Part shown: positions 10,795-20,279 of the stretch, one piece after another
How positions within the stretch are numbered: the stretch's first letter is position 1
Layout: each line of letters begins with the position of its first letter
DNA from: Dethiosulfatarculus sandiegensis
Lineage (GTDB): Bacteria > Desulfobacterota > Desulfarculia > Desulfarculales > Desulfarculaceae
Assembly: GCF_000931935.2 (NCBI RefSeq)
Contig: NZ_AZAC01000003.1
Span: 204,243 to 268,242, forward strand
DNA: 64,000 bases
Direction: 5' to 3'
Program-made: the position numbers and the translations under genes
The notes under the pieces: generated by a model
The model's database searches: none
Told to the model about the DNA's origin: nothing
Seen by the model: only the letters and a program-made list of their open reading frames with translations

Positions 10795-11613
10795 ATGTGA
10801 GATCCGCCAGTATTGCTTTGCTCTTGGCCGAGTCAAACCGGGTATTTTATACACATCTCTTTGGCTTTTAGTTTCGGTGAGATGGAAGACACCGAATTCT
10901 TCAGTGCCTAAGGTTTTGACAACTGCGCCTACACCCTCGGTCCATGGGAGCCTTGCTGTTAAGGCTCCCATGATCCTCAAGTCGCTTCCAACTGAAGATC
11001 TGTTCATTCTTTCGACGCACGCAATTCAGTATCAAAAGAATCCGCCGGTTCTGGGAACCGAGATTGGGTTGCTCTGCTCTTCTGTTTATACACGCTAAGG
11101 AGAAGGTGACAGACTTTAATTTTGCGGACTGTGTCATGAACCTAACTTGCCTTTAGTTAAGCCCGAACAGTATGCCGTCAATGCCCGGATGCTTGATCTT
11201 TCTTAATGGATTCATTCAGTAAACTTTCATCTCAATAAATTTAAAATTTATTTTGAAAGCAATGTTTAGGATGGAAAGAATTAGCTTGCTTTCTTTTTGC
11301 TTTACTTAGGGGGGTAGCTTCTTGAGAAAATCATTTGGGAATATTTTCTTTGATTCTGCTTAAAATATTCGAAGTAAGATTTAATTTTTGTAAGACTTAT
11401 TATGTAACTATTTGTATTTAAGGGTGGTTTTTGCTGTTTCTAAATTCGTATCGATTATTAGTTTAGTTATTAATACATTATTCCAGGTTAATTTTAATTT
11501 TTACTTGGAAGCTATATTAAATTTTATGATATAAAAGAATACATTAAATTGTTTACTGAAACGACATTACTCTGGCTTCTGACGGAGCGTTTGAGTAAAA
11601 GCGAGGATTTTAC
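10795..11613. other. Long AT-rich intergenic region
   Basis: About 820 bases without a credible gene. It contains a perfect inverted repeat at 10943-10972 and is strongly AT-rich from about 11200 to 11570, which suits the promoter of the crotonase gene. Short frames on both strands at 10750-11140 have no recognisable homology and could be a remnant. Confidence 0.4.
10943..10972. repeat. Perfect 12-bp inverted repeat
   Basis: Arms CATGGGAGCCTT (10943-10954) and AAGGCTCCCATG (10961-10972) around a 6-base loop. There is no T-run after either arm, so it is not a standard intrinsic terminator. It lies about 150 bases after the TonB receptor and may end or stabilise that transcript. Confidence 0.7.
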
Positions 11614-12420
11614 ATGGGAATTGCCGAAGCCTTTGAATTGAGTATTAAGGACAAGGTGGGTCAACTCACCATGAATCAACTCGAAAAAAGAAACAGCATG
11701 GGTCAGGCTTTTTTCAAGGCCCTTGAGCTGGCGGTGGACGAGCTTACCCTTAATGGAGAGGTAAGGGCAATTGTCCTCAAATCGGAAGGAAAAGTTTTTT
11801 GCGCCGGATTCGATTTAAATGAAATTGGAACCATGCTTTCAGGCCTGGAAACCAAAGACAGGCTTATGCTGGCGGAAAAGATTTCCCGGATGCAAAGAGC
11901 TCTGACCAGTTTGGCCGAATCCCCCAAACCGGTGGTGGCTGCGGTTTATGGGCCGTGTATTGGCGGGGGAGTGGATCTTTTGTGTTGTTGTGATATCAGG
12001 ATAGCTCATAAAAAGGCCTTTTTTTCCGTCAGGGAAACCAGGATGGCCATGGTGGCGGATTTAGGCACAATTCAAAGACTTCCCGCTATTGTGGGACCGG
12101 CCTGGTCAAGGGAGCTTATCCTTACCGGACGTGACTTCTCAGCCCAAAAGGCTCTTGATATAGGGTTTGTCACCCATCTTGCCGAAACCAGGGAAGAGCT
12201 TGATGCCATGGCTTTTGAATTGGCTTCCGAGATGGCGGCCAATGCTCCTTTGGCTGTGCAGGAATCCAAAAAACTCATGAACTACACCGAGGCACACGGT
12301 CTCAAGGCCGGTTTGAGTCATATAGCCCAGAAGAACGCGATTCTATTGTACAGTAATGACGTCCGTGAGGCGTATGAAGCTTTTTTACAAAAACGCAGGC
12401 CTGAATTTTCCGGAAGTTAG
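11614..12420 (+). CDS. Enoyl-CoA hydratase/isomerase family protein, dienoyl-CoA isomerase-like
   Basis: A 268-residue crotonase-fold enzyme. The CoA-thioester oxyanion segment reads CAGFDL and the second GPCIGGGVDL. Three acidic residues, Asp121, Glu141 and Asp149, are spaced 20 and 8 apart, exactly as in delta3,5-delta2,4-dienoyl-CoA isomerase, and the flanking text (FFSVRE, ADLGTIQRLP) matches that subgroup better than plain enoyl-CoA hydratase. It would shift double bonds during breakdown of unsaturated fatty acids or aromatic-derived acyl-CoA. No other beta-oxidation gene is adjacent, so the pathway is unknown. The ATG follows GCGAGGA. Confidence 0.88.
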   Translation: MGIAEAFELSIKDKVGQLTMNQLEKRNSMGQAFFKALELAVDELTLNGEVRAIVLKSEGKVFCAGFDLNEIGTMLSGLETKDRLMLAEKISRMQRALTSLAESPKPVVAAVYGPCIGGGVDLLCCCDIRIAHKKAFFSVRETRMAMVADLGTIQRLPAIVGPAWSRELILTGRDFSAQKALDIGFVTHLAETREELDAMAFELASEMAANAPLAVQESKKLMNYTEAHGLKAGLSHIAQKNAILLYSNDVREAYEAFLQKRRPEFSGS

Positions 12421-12949
12421 GCAAAAGGATAATTGAAATTAAACTGTTGCGGCCGGTTGGGTAAACGGTTTGGCTTAAATCGCAAAGCCATGTGCACGGA
12501 CCTGATGAAAACCGCTTTATCGTTGTACTATATCGGTTAAAGACTTTCGTAAAATGCTCTGGAGGCCCTTGTAGTAAGTCTCAAGGTAAATTAAAAAAAA
12601 GTTTGTTTTATATTATCAGTGGAATGCCCCGGTTAAGTAGGCTTACGGATTTTGAATCTGTGGGGTTGGGTTTGATCTTAAAAATTAGATTTTTGTTGCT
12701 TGAAAATACTTAATTGATGTGCTGGGCTTCTATCTTTAAAGTACTCCTGCTTGGGATTGTCCTCAATTGGGCGTACAGAAAAAAGTATTAAAGTTTTTCA
12801 TGGAAAGATCGATAAATAGATTAGCGGGAATAGATTCTGATCTTTGCTCTAATCTGACTTCACAAGGTCACGCCTGAGCGGTATATTCTGTTGGTACTTT
12901 GGCAGTAGATCAATTTGTTTTTTCCCCGTAGTTTAAGCCGGTTTGACAA
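12421..12949. other. Intergenic region, nothing recognised
   Basis: About 530 bases, AT-rich, with no convincing gene, RNA or repeat. It precedes a GTG-started gene and should contain its promoter. Confidence 0.4.
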
Positions 12950-14275
12950 GTGAGTATTCAATTGAACAGGCAGAGTAAATCCAATAGTTTGCACAGTGAA
13001 AAGGCCGAATTGGCCGAAAGAGTGGGCAAGTTGGAAACTTTGCTGAAACAAAAAGAGGAAAAATTAATTTCAGTTCAGGAAAGCCTGGGGAAAAGCCAGG
13101 ATTTGCTGGAACATTATATAACCGAACGCAGATTGACCCAGGCGGCGCACAGGGAAACTATTGAAGCCTATCGGTCTTTCTTTGATGTTTCCCCCATCGC
13201 CATGTTTGAGGTGGATTTCTCCCGCCTCAGGCGTTTTTTCTTCCGCCTGAGGCATCAGGGCGTCACCAACCTTAAGGACCACCTGGCGAAAAGGCCGCGG
13301 AACCTGCCAAAAATATTAAGCTTGATCCGGGTGAAAAATGTCAACCTGGCCGCCTTGGAACTTTTTATGGCCAGGGATAGGGAAGAACTGCTCTCCAACC
13401 CCCTGCAAATAATCCCGGATGAGGCTTGGCCCACCTTTGCCGAGCTTCTTTTTTCCTTGGCCTCCGGCGAGGAGGTTTTCGAAGGGGAAACCTTTTCATA
13501 CAGCCTGACCGGCGTGATGCGCTATGTTGCCTTGCGCTGTTCTTTGGCGGCAGGCAGGGAAGCCGACTGGTCCCAGGCCTTTATTTCGCTGATTGATATA
13601 ACCGGGCGCAAGGTGGCCGAGGATATGCGAAGGGAGTCGGAAAAGAAATACCGCCTTTTGGTTGAGAATGCCGTGGATGGGGTGGCTGTGCTCCAGGATG
13701 AGCATTTGGTTTACCTCAATCCCAGGGCCGAAACCATCCTTGATCAACCCCGCAGCGAGCTGGTTACCCAGTCTTTTCATCTTTTGGTGCACCCCGGGGA
13801 TATGGAGACCATAAGAAGGCTATACCGGCTTACCCCTGAGATGGGTGATGACAGCGGGATGCCTTTTTCTTTCCGGATGCTGAAAAAGAACGGATCCACA
13901 AAGAGTATAAAGGCAAAATGCGTTACCATTAACTGGCAGAAGCGACCGGCCCTTTTGTGGATATTCAGGGAAGAGACCAGTGGCGAGCAAGTGGATCGGC
14001 AACAGCTTCTGCAAAAACAGCTTGAAGCGGCCATCAGGAGCACCGAGAACGCCAGCCAGGAGATGAACCAACCGGTTCAGTCTATCCTCATGCATGCGGA
14101 GATGCTCGCCGCTCAGCTCCCCGATGTTCCGGATTGCCGGAAACATGTTGATATCATTCAGCAGCAGGCCAAAAGACTGATGACCCAGACTCATGAACTT
14201 AATCAGCTTACCTCTTCCCACTCTTCAAGTTTTTTGGTGCCTGACCCACCGAATTTGGCCAAGCTGAACGGATGA
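12950..14275 (+). CDS. PAS domain protein with degenerate HisKA-like C-terminus
   Basis: A 441-residue protein. A coiled coil (about residues 12-60) is followed by two PAS-type domains (about 65-215 and 225-345) and a helical C-terminal region (about 350-420) that reads like the dimerisation/phosphotransfer domain of a histidine kinase. At the place of the expected phosphoacceptor His it has Gln370 (context SQEMNQPV; normal kinases have SHELNQPL-like text), and no ATPase domain follows before the stop. It therefore cannot be a standard kinase; it may dimerise with, or modulate, another sensor. The start is GTG with a poor ribosome site, and no better in-frame start is near. It sits upstream of the large PAS-GGDEF-EAL gene on the same strand. 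Confidence 0.82.
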   Translation: MSIQLNRQSKSNSLHSEKAELAERVGKLETLLKQKEEKLISVQESLGKSQDLLEHYITERRLTQAAHRETIEAYRSFFDVSPIAMFEVDFSRLRRFFFRLRHQGVTNLKDHLAKRPRNLPKILSLIRVKNVNLAALELFMARDREELLSNPLQIIPDEAWPTFAELLFSLASGEEVFEGETFSYSLTGVMRYVALRCSLAAGREADWSQAFISLIDITGRKVAEDMRRESEKKYRLLVENAVDGVAVLQDEHLVYLNPRAETILDQPRSELVTQSFHLLVHPGDMETIRRLYRLTPEMGDDSGMPFSFRMLKKNGSTKSIKAKCVTINWQKRPALLWIFREETSGEQVDRQQLLQKQLEAAIRSTENASQEMNQPVQSILMHAEMLAAQLPDVPDCRKHVDIIQQQAKRLMTQTHELNQLTSSHSSSFLVPDPPNLAKLNG

Positions 14276-14582
14276 TGTTGTTTCCTTTTTTGAATAAAAC
14301 AGCTTAGATTGTCTGTAAAATTCCATTTTTTGCTGCGTACCAAAAATCATTTTGAAATTAGATCATCGTCTGCTTGGATTAAAAGTTAACTGAATAATTT
14401 AGTCCACTGGTTCGCGGGAGGACATATTTTGTTCTCGGCTATGTAAAAAAAACCGGTAACGGCAGGTTCAGGATAAAAATCCTGTTAATTCCTATTGTTT
14501 TTATAGATACACTTGTAAAATGCCGTCCTGTTCTGGAAAATAAGGTGATTGCAAACAAAAGGGAAACAAATACCTGGGGGGC
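14276..14582. other. Intergenic region, nothing recognised
   Basis: About 307 bases between two signalling genes on the same strand. AT-rich; a promoter for the GGDEF-EAL gene is expected. I see no structured RNA. Confidence 0.4.
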
Positions 14583-17500
14583 ATGGTGAGGAGCAAAAAA
14601 ACAGCCCGACAAAAAGACATCACCCAAAATAACCCTACGAAAAATTCCTTTTCAGAAGACTTCACAAGCTCGCCAAATCATCAAAACACATGTGGGGATC
14701 TGTATATGGGTTTGTTTAACGATTCACACGACGCCATGCTGATCACAGATCCCAACGGCTGGATTATAAACGCCAATCCGGCTTGCCAGGATTTATTCAA
14801 ACTTGAAGATTCCCAGTTTATCTCCTTAAACATCAATGATTTCTATGTCCACAAAAAAGACAGCGCCAGGTTTGTAAGGATCATGCATGAAAAAGGCGGT
14901 ATCAGGGATTTTGAGGTGAAGCTGAAAAGCCCCTGCGGCCTGGTGATGGATTGTCTTTTCACTGCTTCCGCCCGCCGTTCCGCTGCCGGAGATGTCCTCG
15001 GGTATCAGGGGGTGATTCGGGATATAACCACCCAAAAGCACAATCTGGCCCGCCTGCGTGAAAATGAGATTCGCTATCGCACCCTGTTTGAAGCGGCTCA
15101 CGACGCCATATTGCTGATAAGAAGCGGAGTTTTTGTTGACTGCAACTCCGCTGCTCATAAGATTTTCGCAGGTGAAAGTTCTGAGATCACAGGCCGCACC
15201 TTTTACAGTTTTTCCCCTCCGTTTCAGCCCAACGGGCTCGCCTCCCGCGAGATGGCCAGAGAGAAAATGACTCTCGCCTTAAGCGGCAAACCCCAATTTT
15301 TTGAATGGAATCACCTGCGCCTGGATGGGCGCATCTTTGAAGCCGAGGTCAGCTTGAATCGCATGGATATCTTGGGAGACCCCCACATCCTGGTTGTGGT
15401 CAGGGACATATCCCGCCGAAAAAAGGCCATGGCCGCCATGCGGGTCAGTGAACAGCGTTTTCGCAACTTAAGTGAAAGCGCACCGGATATTATCTACACC
15501 CTGGATTTATCCGGAGCCTTTACATACGTCAACCCGGCTTGGAAGAGGTTGTTGGGGCATGAACCCGGTGAGGTTTACGGCAAGTTTTTCGTGGAGTTCG
15601 CCCCGCCCGGGGAAGAAGACAGCTATATCCACATATTCAAGCAGATAAGAAACCGGCGCAAAACCATGAGCGACATGGACAGCAGGCTGATGGCCAAAGA
15701 CGGAACAGTGCGCCATTTTTCCCTGAGCGGTTCGCCGATTTATGATCAAAGGGGCAAGGTGGCGGCCGTGGTGGGGATATTCAAGGATATCAATGCCCGT
15801 CGCCAGGCCGAACGTCAGCTGGAGATTCAAAAGGCCCAATTGGAGCTGTTTATAGAAAGCGCTCCCGAAGCCATAGTTTTCTTGACCAATTCCCAGCGTA
15901 TTGAGCGAATCAATCCTGGTTTCACCCGTTTGTTCGGTTATGAATATCATGAGGCCGTGGGCAAATTTGTTGATGACCTGATTGTTCCCCGGGATCTCAG
16001 GGACGAGGCCGTTGAACTGGGTGATAAGGTGCAGAACGGTCATGGCCTGGACCTGGAATTGGTGCGTAGATGCAAGGACGGCAAAAGGGTGTATGTCTCC
16101 TTGATTGCCTCTCCCATTATGGTGCGGGGTGTGCAAAAGGGACTGTACGGTATTTATCGGGATATCACCCACCGCAAGAGGGCCGAGCAGGCACTGCGTG
16201 AGAGCGAGGAACGCCACCGGGCCGCCCTTGAGGCGGCTCCGGACCCGGTTGTGGTCTATGACATGCAGGGCAGGGTGGTTTATTTAAATCCTGCTTTTGT
16301 TTCTGTCTTTGGTTGGTGCTTAAGCGAGACCATTGGAAAGAAAATGGACTTTGTTCCCCCTGAAAAGGCTTCTGAGACCGATGTGCTGGTTAAAACGGTT
16401 GTCCGGGGCGAGACGGTCAGGGGAATAGAGACCGTGCGTATGACCAAGGCGGGCCGGTCCGTTGAGGTGAGGATAAGCGGGGCGCCTTTTTTTGACAGCA
16501 AAAATGAACCAATGGGCTGTGTAGTCACCTTGCAGGATATAACACGCCGTAAAGAGGCTGAGGCACAGCTGAAATACCTGGCTTTTCACGACACCCTTAC
16601 CGGCCTGCCCAATCGCAAGGCCTTTTATCATACCGCCCAGGAAAAACAAGGCCCTCACAGAAGGGAAGGGGATAGTGACACCTGGGCGCTTTTATTTTTA
16701 GACCTGGATCGTTTCAAGGATATAAACGACAGCTTGGGCCATGATGTGGGGGACCTTTTATTGAGAAGGGTGGCCACCCGCATTCAGGAATCCATCCGCC
16801 AAACCGACCAGCTTTTCCGCCTTGGCGGTGATGAGTTCACGGTAATTATCAATAAACTGGTTAATACCATTGACGCAGCCAGAGTGGCCCAGAAGATTTG
16901 CGATAACCTGGCGGCTCCTTTTGAGATCAAAGGCTACAGGCTGTTTTTGAGCGCCAGCGTGGGGATCAGTGTTTACCCCCATGACGGTCACTCCTTAGAC
17001 GATATGATGAAAAACGCCGATATGGCCATGTATGCGGCCAAGGCCGAAGGCAACGGTCCCCGCTTTTTTACCGCTGAGATGAACACCAACGCCCAGCACA
17101 GGCTTTATCTTGAACACAGCCTCAGGGGGGCCTTGGACCGCCAGGAACTTTCCCTGCATTACCAGCCATTGGTGGATGATAATTTCCAGGTGCAGGGAGT
17201 GGAGGCTCTCTTACGTTGGGAGCATCCTTCCATGGGCTTTATCCCTCCCACAAATTTTATACCCATTGCCGAAGAAACCGGAGTGATCATACCCATTGGC
17301 GAGTGGGTTTTAAAACAGGCATGCCGCGAGGTCAAGGAATTGAGCGACACCATTGGCCGCAGTCTTTATGTGGCGGTCAACCTGTCTCCCCGTCAGTTTG
17401 GCCAGAACGGTCTTGTAAGCACCGTTAAGGAGGCCCTGAGCTCTTCCGGCCTTTCTCCGGACAGGCTCAAACTGGAGGTTACCGAAAGCAGCGTCATGGT

Positions 17501-17939
17501 TGATCCGGAAGAGGCCATAGCCAAAATGGAGCTGCTCAATCAACTCGGTGTGACCTTTTCCATAGACGATTTCGGCACCGGCTACAGCTCGTTGAGCTAT
17601 CTCAAACGGTTCCCTGTGGAAGTGCTCAAAATAGACCGCAGTTTCATTTCAGAGTCTCAGGAGAATTCAAACGACCGGGAAATCATAAAAACCATCATCG
17701 CCATGGCCAAGAACCTGCGCATGAAAACAGTGGCTGAAGGGGTGGAGACCAGGGCGCAGCGAGATTTTTTGTGCAGGCAGGGGTGTTTTTTGATGCAGGG
17801 TTTTTATTTCAGTCAGCCCATGCCTTTTAAAAAATTACTGGCGGACTGGGACTTCCTGACTTGTCATCCTGAAAAAACGACTAACCCCAAACAGAAATTA
17901 AGACCGGAAAAGAAAAAAAGTGACGGCCCGTCGAATTAA
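14583..17939 (+). CDS. Five-PAS GGDEF-EAL cyclic di-GMP protein
   Basis: A 1118-residue soluble-looking protein with five tandem PAS/PAC units (starting near residues 40, 160, 290, 415 and 540), a GGDEF domain and an EAL domain. GGDEF is intact (748-752), and an I-site RQTD (739-742) is five residues before it. The EAL motif is intact (874-876), and the metal/active-site segments [10 protein letters not shown] and AEGVET are present, so both cyclase and phosphodiesterase chemistry are possible; which dominates cannot be read from sequence. The C-terminal tail is Lys-rich. Starts at ATG behind a G-rich ribosome site. Together with the GGDEF gene at 5010 it shows active cyclic di-GMP signalling in this organism. 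Confidence 0.94.
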   Translation: MVRSKKTARQKDITQNNPTKNSFSEDFTSSPNHQNTCGDLYMGLFNDSHDAMLITDPNGWIINANPACQDLFKLEDSQFISLNINDFYVHKKDSARFVRIMHEKGGIRDFEVKLKSPCGLVMDCLFTASARRSAAGDVLGYQGVIRDITTQKHNLARLRENEIRYRTLFEAAHDAILLIRSGVFVDCNSAAHKIFAGESSEITGRTFYSFSPPFQPNGLASREMAREKMTLALSGKPQFFEWNHLRLDGRIFEAEVSLNRMDILGDPHILVVVRDISRRKKAMAAMRVSEQRFRNLSESAPDIIYTLDLSGAFTYVNPAWKRLLGHEPGEVYGKFFVEFAPPGEEDSYIHIFKQIRNRRKTMSDMDSRLMAKDGTVRHFSLSGSPIYDQRGKVAAVVGIFKDINARRQAERQLEIQKAQLELFIESAPEAIVFLTNSQRIERINPGFTRLFGYEYHEAVGKFVDDLIVPRDLRDEAVELGDKVQNGHGLDLELVRRCKDGKRVYVSLIASPIMVRGVQKGLYGIYRDITHRKRAEQALRESEERHRAALEAAPDPVVVYDMQGRVVYLNPAFVSVFGWCLSETIGKKMDFVPPEKASETDVLVKTVVRGETVRGIETVRMTKAGRSVEVRISGAPFFDSKNEPMGCVVTLQDITRRKEAEAQLKYLAFHDTLTGLPNRKAFYHTAQEKQGPHRREGDSDTWALLFLDLDRFKDINDSLGHDVGDLLLRRVATRIQESIRQTDQLFRLGGDEFTVIINKLVNTIDAARVAQKICDNLAAPFEIKGYRLFLSASVGISVYPHDGHSLDDMMKNADMAMYAAKAEGNGPRFFTAEMNTNAQHRLYLEHSLRGALDRQELSLHYQPLVDDNFQVQGVEALLRWEHPSMGFIPPTNFIPIAEETGVIIPIGEWVLKQACREVKELSDTIGRSLYVAVNLSPRQFGQNGLVSTVKEALSSSGLSPDRLKLEVTESSVMVDPEEAIAKMELLNQLGVTFSIDDFGTGYSSLSYLKRFPVEVLKIDRSFISESQENSNDREIIKTIIAMAKNLRMKTVAEGVETRAQRDFLCRQGCFLMQGFYFSQPMPFKKLLADWDFLTCHPEKTTNPKQKLRPEKKKSDGPSN

Positions 17940-18000
17940 GAAGTTTCTAAGGCCTGTTAATTGGGTTTACCGATTGACCTTAGGCCTTTGTAAAATAAAA

Positions 18001-18030
18001 ACATCCAAAGTCCAGGAGGACTTTGGATGT
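18001..18030 (-). terminator. Terminator for the minus-strand DUF2333 gene
   Basis: A 13-bp perfect stem (18001-18013 with 18018-18030) around an AGGA loop. Read on the minus strand it is followed by a T-rich tail (TTTTATTTTAC), so it should stop transcripts from the DUF2333 gene. Confidence 0.75.
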
Positions 18031-18040
18031 GGTGATCTTT

Positions 18041-18070
18041 GCGCCCCTTTACTATAAGGGGCGCTTTTTT
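18041..18070 (+). terminator. Terminator for the GGDEF-EAL gene
   Basis: A 9-bp GC-rich stem (18041-18049 with 18056-18064) followed by six T on the plus strand. It forms a back-to-back pair with the hairpin at 18001-18030 between convergent genes. Confidence 0.8.
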
Positions 18071-18074
18071 AAGG

Positions 18075-19127
18075 CTATCTCTCCAGCATATGCTGGATGT
18101 TGATCATTTTTTGGCGCACATTTTCCAAGGTGGCCATGAGTTTAAGGCTGTGGTTGGCAAAGACGGAATCCCTGGAACCGTTTAAGACCATCAGGGGCTC
18201 AAAATTGGCCAGGGCCAGCTCTGCGATCACATTATCCAGGAGTTCGCCTGTTCGCTTTAGTTTGATGATTTCCCGGAACTCATAGCGCACCGCCATCAAC
18301 ACCTGGCGCAGGGAGTAGGCAACCCCCCTTGCCATGTAAAAATTATCGTCCAATTGAGTCCAGGGGACCTTTACGTCCTGGGTTTTTTCTCCTTCAGAGA
18401 GCGTATCGCCTGCGGTTTCTTCACTGAGACGGCGGGTCCAGTCCCTGGGAGCATTGGCCAGGCGTGTGTTAACCCCTCCCAAGAGGCTGGTAAGCTGGTC
18501 CAGAAGCTCGATCAGGTTGTCGGCCCTGGGATAAAAATTGCTGGTGCCTTGTTCCAGGCCCTGCTGATATTTTTTAAGGCTTTTTACGCCTTGACCGAAC
18601 TTGGACTCCGCTGAAGGCAGCCAGAGCTTGAAGGGGTCATTGCTGAAAGCGGTGAAGGCCAGATCAGTGTATTTATCTATTTTGTCTGTGGTGCGTTGGC
18701 GCGAGAGCTTGTCCCTGAGCACCCTTACACTGTAGCGCATCACTTCAAGCTGGCCCAACTGGAAGTTCTGAGGGTTGTCCATCAGAACCGTGGGGTACAG
18801 AAGATCATTCGGCAGCCAGCTCACCAGCAGCTGCTCACCCAGGGATATAAGGTTCTGGGCAAAGACCATTCCTTTTTTGGGGTCTCCGCTCTCTCCCTTT
18901 TCCTTCATCTGTTCGGTAACCTGCGTCACGGGATTGAAGTATTCCGGAAAGGCCCTTTGATACTCATACCAGCACACAAAAGGAGAGATGATTAAGTACA
19001 TGAGCACCAATAGAACCACCCAGCGGCTTAAGCGGCCGAACAGGCTTAGGTCCTTGGCAAAAGGGTTGGCATAGTTTCTTTTTTTCTTGGGAGCCCGATT
19101 GTTTTCCGAGGCAGCTTTTGCTGTCAT
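18075..19127 (-). CDS. DUF2333 family membrane-anchored protein
   Basis: A 350-residue protein with a basic N-terminal tail, one transmembrane helix (about residues 35-52, WVVLLVLMYLIISPF) and a large helical soluble part. The segments FYPRADNL, VPWTQLDDNFYMARG and VFANHSLKLM match what I remember of DUF2333, a family of unknown function. The ATG follows CAGGAG. It is the first gene of a minus-strand stretch but is 138 bases from the next real neighbour on its 3' side only by convergent context. Function unknown; topology suggests the bulk lies in the periplasm. Confidence 0.78.
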   Translation of the reverse strand: MTAKAASENNRAPKKKRNYANPFAKDLSLFGRLSRWVVLLVLMYLIISPFVCWYEYQRAFPEYFNPVTQVTEQMKEKGESGDPKKGMVFAQNLISLGEQLLVSWLPNDLLYPTVLMDNPQNFQLGQLEVMRYSVRVLRDKLSRQRTTDKIDKYTDLAFTAFSNDPFKLWLPSAESKFGQGVKSLKKYQQGLEQGTSNFYPRADNLIELLDQLTSLLGGVNTRLANAPRDWTRRLSEETAGDTLSEGEKTQDVKVPWTQLDDNFYMARGVAYSLRQVLMAVRYEFREIIKLKRTGELLDNVIAELALANFEPLMVLNGSRDSVFANHSLKLMATLENVRQKMINIQHMLER

Positions 19128-19438
19128 AAGTCGCTCCTGATTTGAGTGCCGGCTATTTGTTAAGTAGCTTTGGACCAGCCGGAGAGAAGGAAATGATGGA
19201 AATACCTTAAAGCTCCTAAGACAATAATATCTTCCCAGGAATTGCTTTATGGCCTTGTTCTTTTATTTTAGTTTTTTTGTTCGGACCCCTGGCCTTTAAG
19301 GCTCCTTGCGACATATTCAGGTTACATTGAAAAAGCCCGGTCTGTAATCTGTTTTCTTTAAAAAGAGTTGCCCAACCTTCTTGTATATGGGGCCCGTGTC
19401 AGGCAGATGGCGGCTTTTCGCTGCACGCCCGGACGGCT
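19128..19438. other. Intergenic region, nothing recognised
   Basis: About 310 bases between rfaE2 and the DUF2333 gene, both on the minus strand. It should contain the DUF2333 promoter. No RNA or repeat seen. Confidence 0.4.
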
Positions 19439-19936
19439 TTATTCTTCTTGGCTTTCTCTTATTCTGGCCAGAACATTGGTGGTTGAAAGCCCGGTCACCA
19501 GAGGGATGGAGTGAACCTCGCCTCCGGCCGCCTTCACCGTATCTGCTCCCACTATTTTATGAACAGGCCAGTCACCGCCTTTTACCAAGACCCCTGGCCG
19601 TATCAGTTCTATGAGCCTTGCCGGGGTGTCTTCATCAAAGATAATCACGTAATCCACCGCCGCCAGGGCGCTGATCACTTCCGCCCGATTTTCCTGGTTA
19701 TTGATGGGGCGGTCCGGGGCCTTGTTTTGTCTTTTCACGCTGTTGTCTGAATTCAGGCCCAATATGAGCAGATCCCCCAGGTTGCGAGCCTCTCCCAGGT
19801 AACGGACATGCCCGGCATGCAGAATGTCAAAACACCCGTTGGTGAATACGACCTTTTTACCTTGGCTGACGGCTTGGGAGACTGCCTCGGCCGCCTTGGA
19901 GGCGCTGACTATTTTGCTCCTGGTGTCTTGCCACAT
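19439..19936 (-). CDS. rfaE2: D-glycero-beta-D-manno-heptose 1-phosphate adenylyltransferase
   Basis: A 165-residue nucleotidyltransferase that adenylates heptose 1-phosphate to ADP-heptose for the lipopolysaccharide core. The nucleotide-binding HxGH motif is in GCFDILHAGH, and the second motif is the GLSTT segment near the C-terminus. The length equals the stand-alone C-terminal half of E. coli HldE, so the kinase half must be elsewhere. Its presence supports an LPS-bearing outer membrane. The ATG follows an AAAGG site of moderate strength. Confidence 0.93.
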   Translation of the reverse strand: MWQDTRSKIVSASKAAEAVSQAVSQGKKVVFTNGCFDILHAGHVRYLGEARNLGDLLILGLNSDNSVKRQNKAPDRPINNQENRAEVISALAAVDYVIIFDEDTPARLIELIRPGVLVKGGDWPVHKIVGADTVKAAGGEVHSIPLVTGLSTTNVLARIRESQEE

Positions 19937-20009
19937 CAGGTTAAACCTTTCTAGGAGTAATATCCCGGCTCTTTATTGAAACCGACCTGTAATATCCGGA
20001 AAAGACCTG

Positions 20010-20216
20010 CAGGGTGTTGAAAAAGCTGTCCCTGGTTTTTTCAACAGCTAAGTTGCTAAAAATCAATTTTAGCAACTTGCTCTTATCGCTTACCTCTCAC
20101 GGCTGCGCTAAATTGCGGGCCATATTCGGGGTCCCCAAAAATGCTCCGGCATTTTTGGGGTGTAATATTCGGGGTGCATCCATGGCCCGCCTGGCAGGGC
20201 GTTTTTCAACACCCTG
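20010..20216. repeat. Nested palindromic intergenic element, copy A
   Basis: A 207-bp element framed by 15-bp perfect inverted repeats (CAGGGTGTTGAAAAA at 20010-20024 and its complement at 20202-20216). Inside are three more hairpins: 12-bp arms at 20050-20061/20067-20078, 12-bp arms at 20133-20144/20149-20160 with a TCCG loop, and a longer-range pair 20115-20123/20182-20190. The word ATATTCGGGGT occurs twice (20122 and 20165). It has no coding capacity. Related text recurs at 30004-30135 and 52466-52494. It looks like a MITE-like or REP/BIME-like repeat; it also fills the 340-base gap between comF and rfaE2. Confidence 0.75.
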
Positions 20217-20279
20217 TTAAAAGAATCCGCCTGAATCTTAGCCTTGGTCCATTCTCAGTGCAACATAAGTAGTGAAGGA

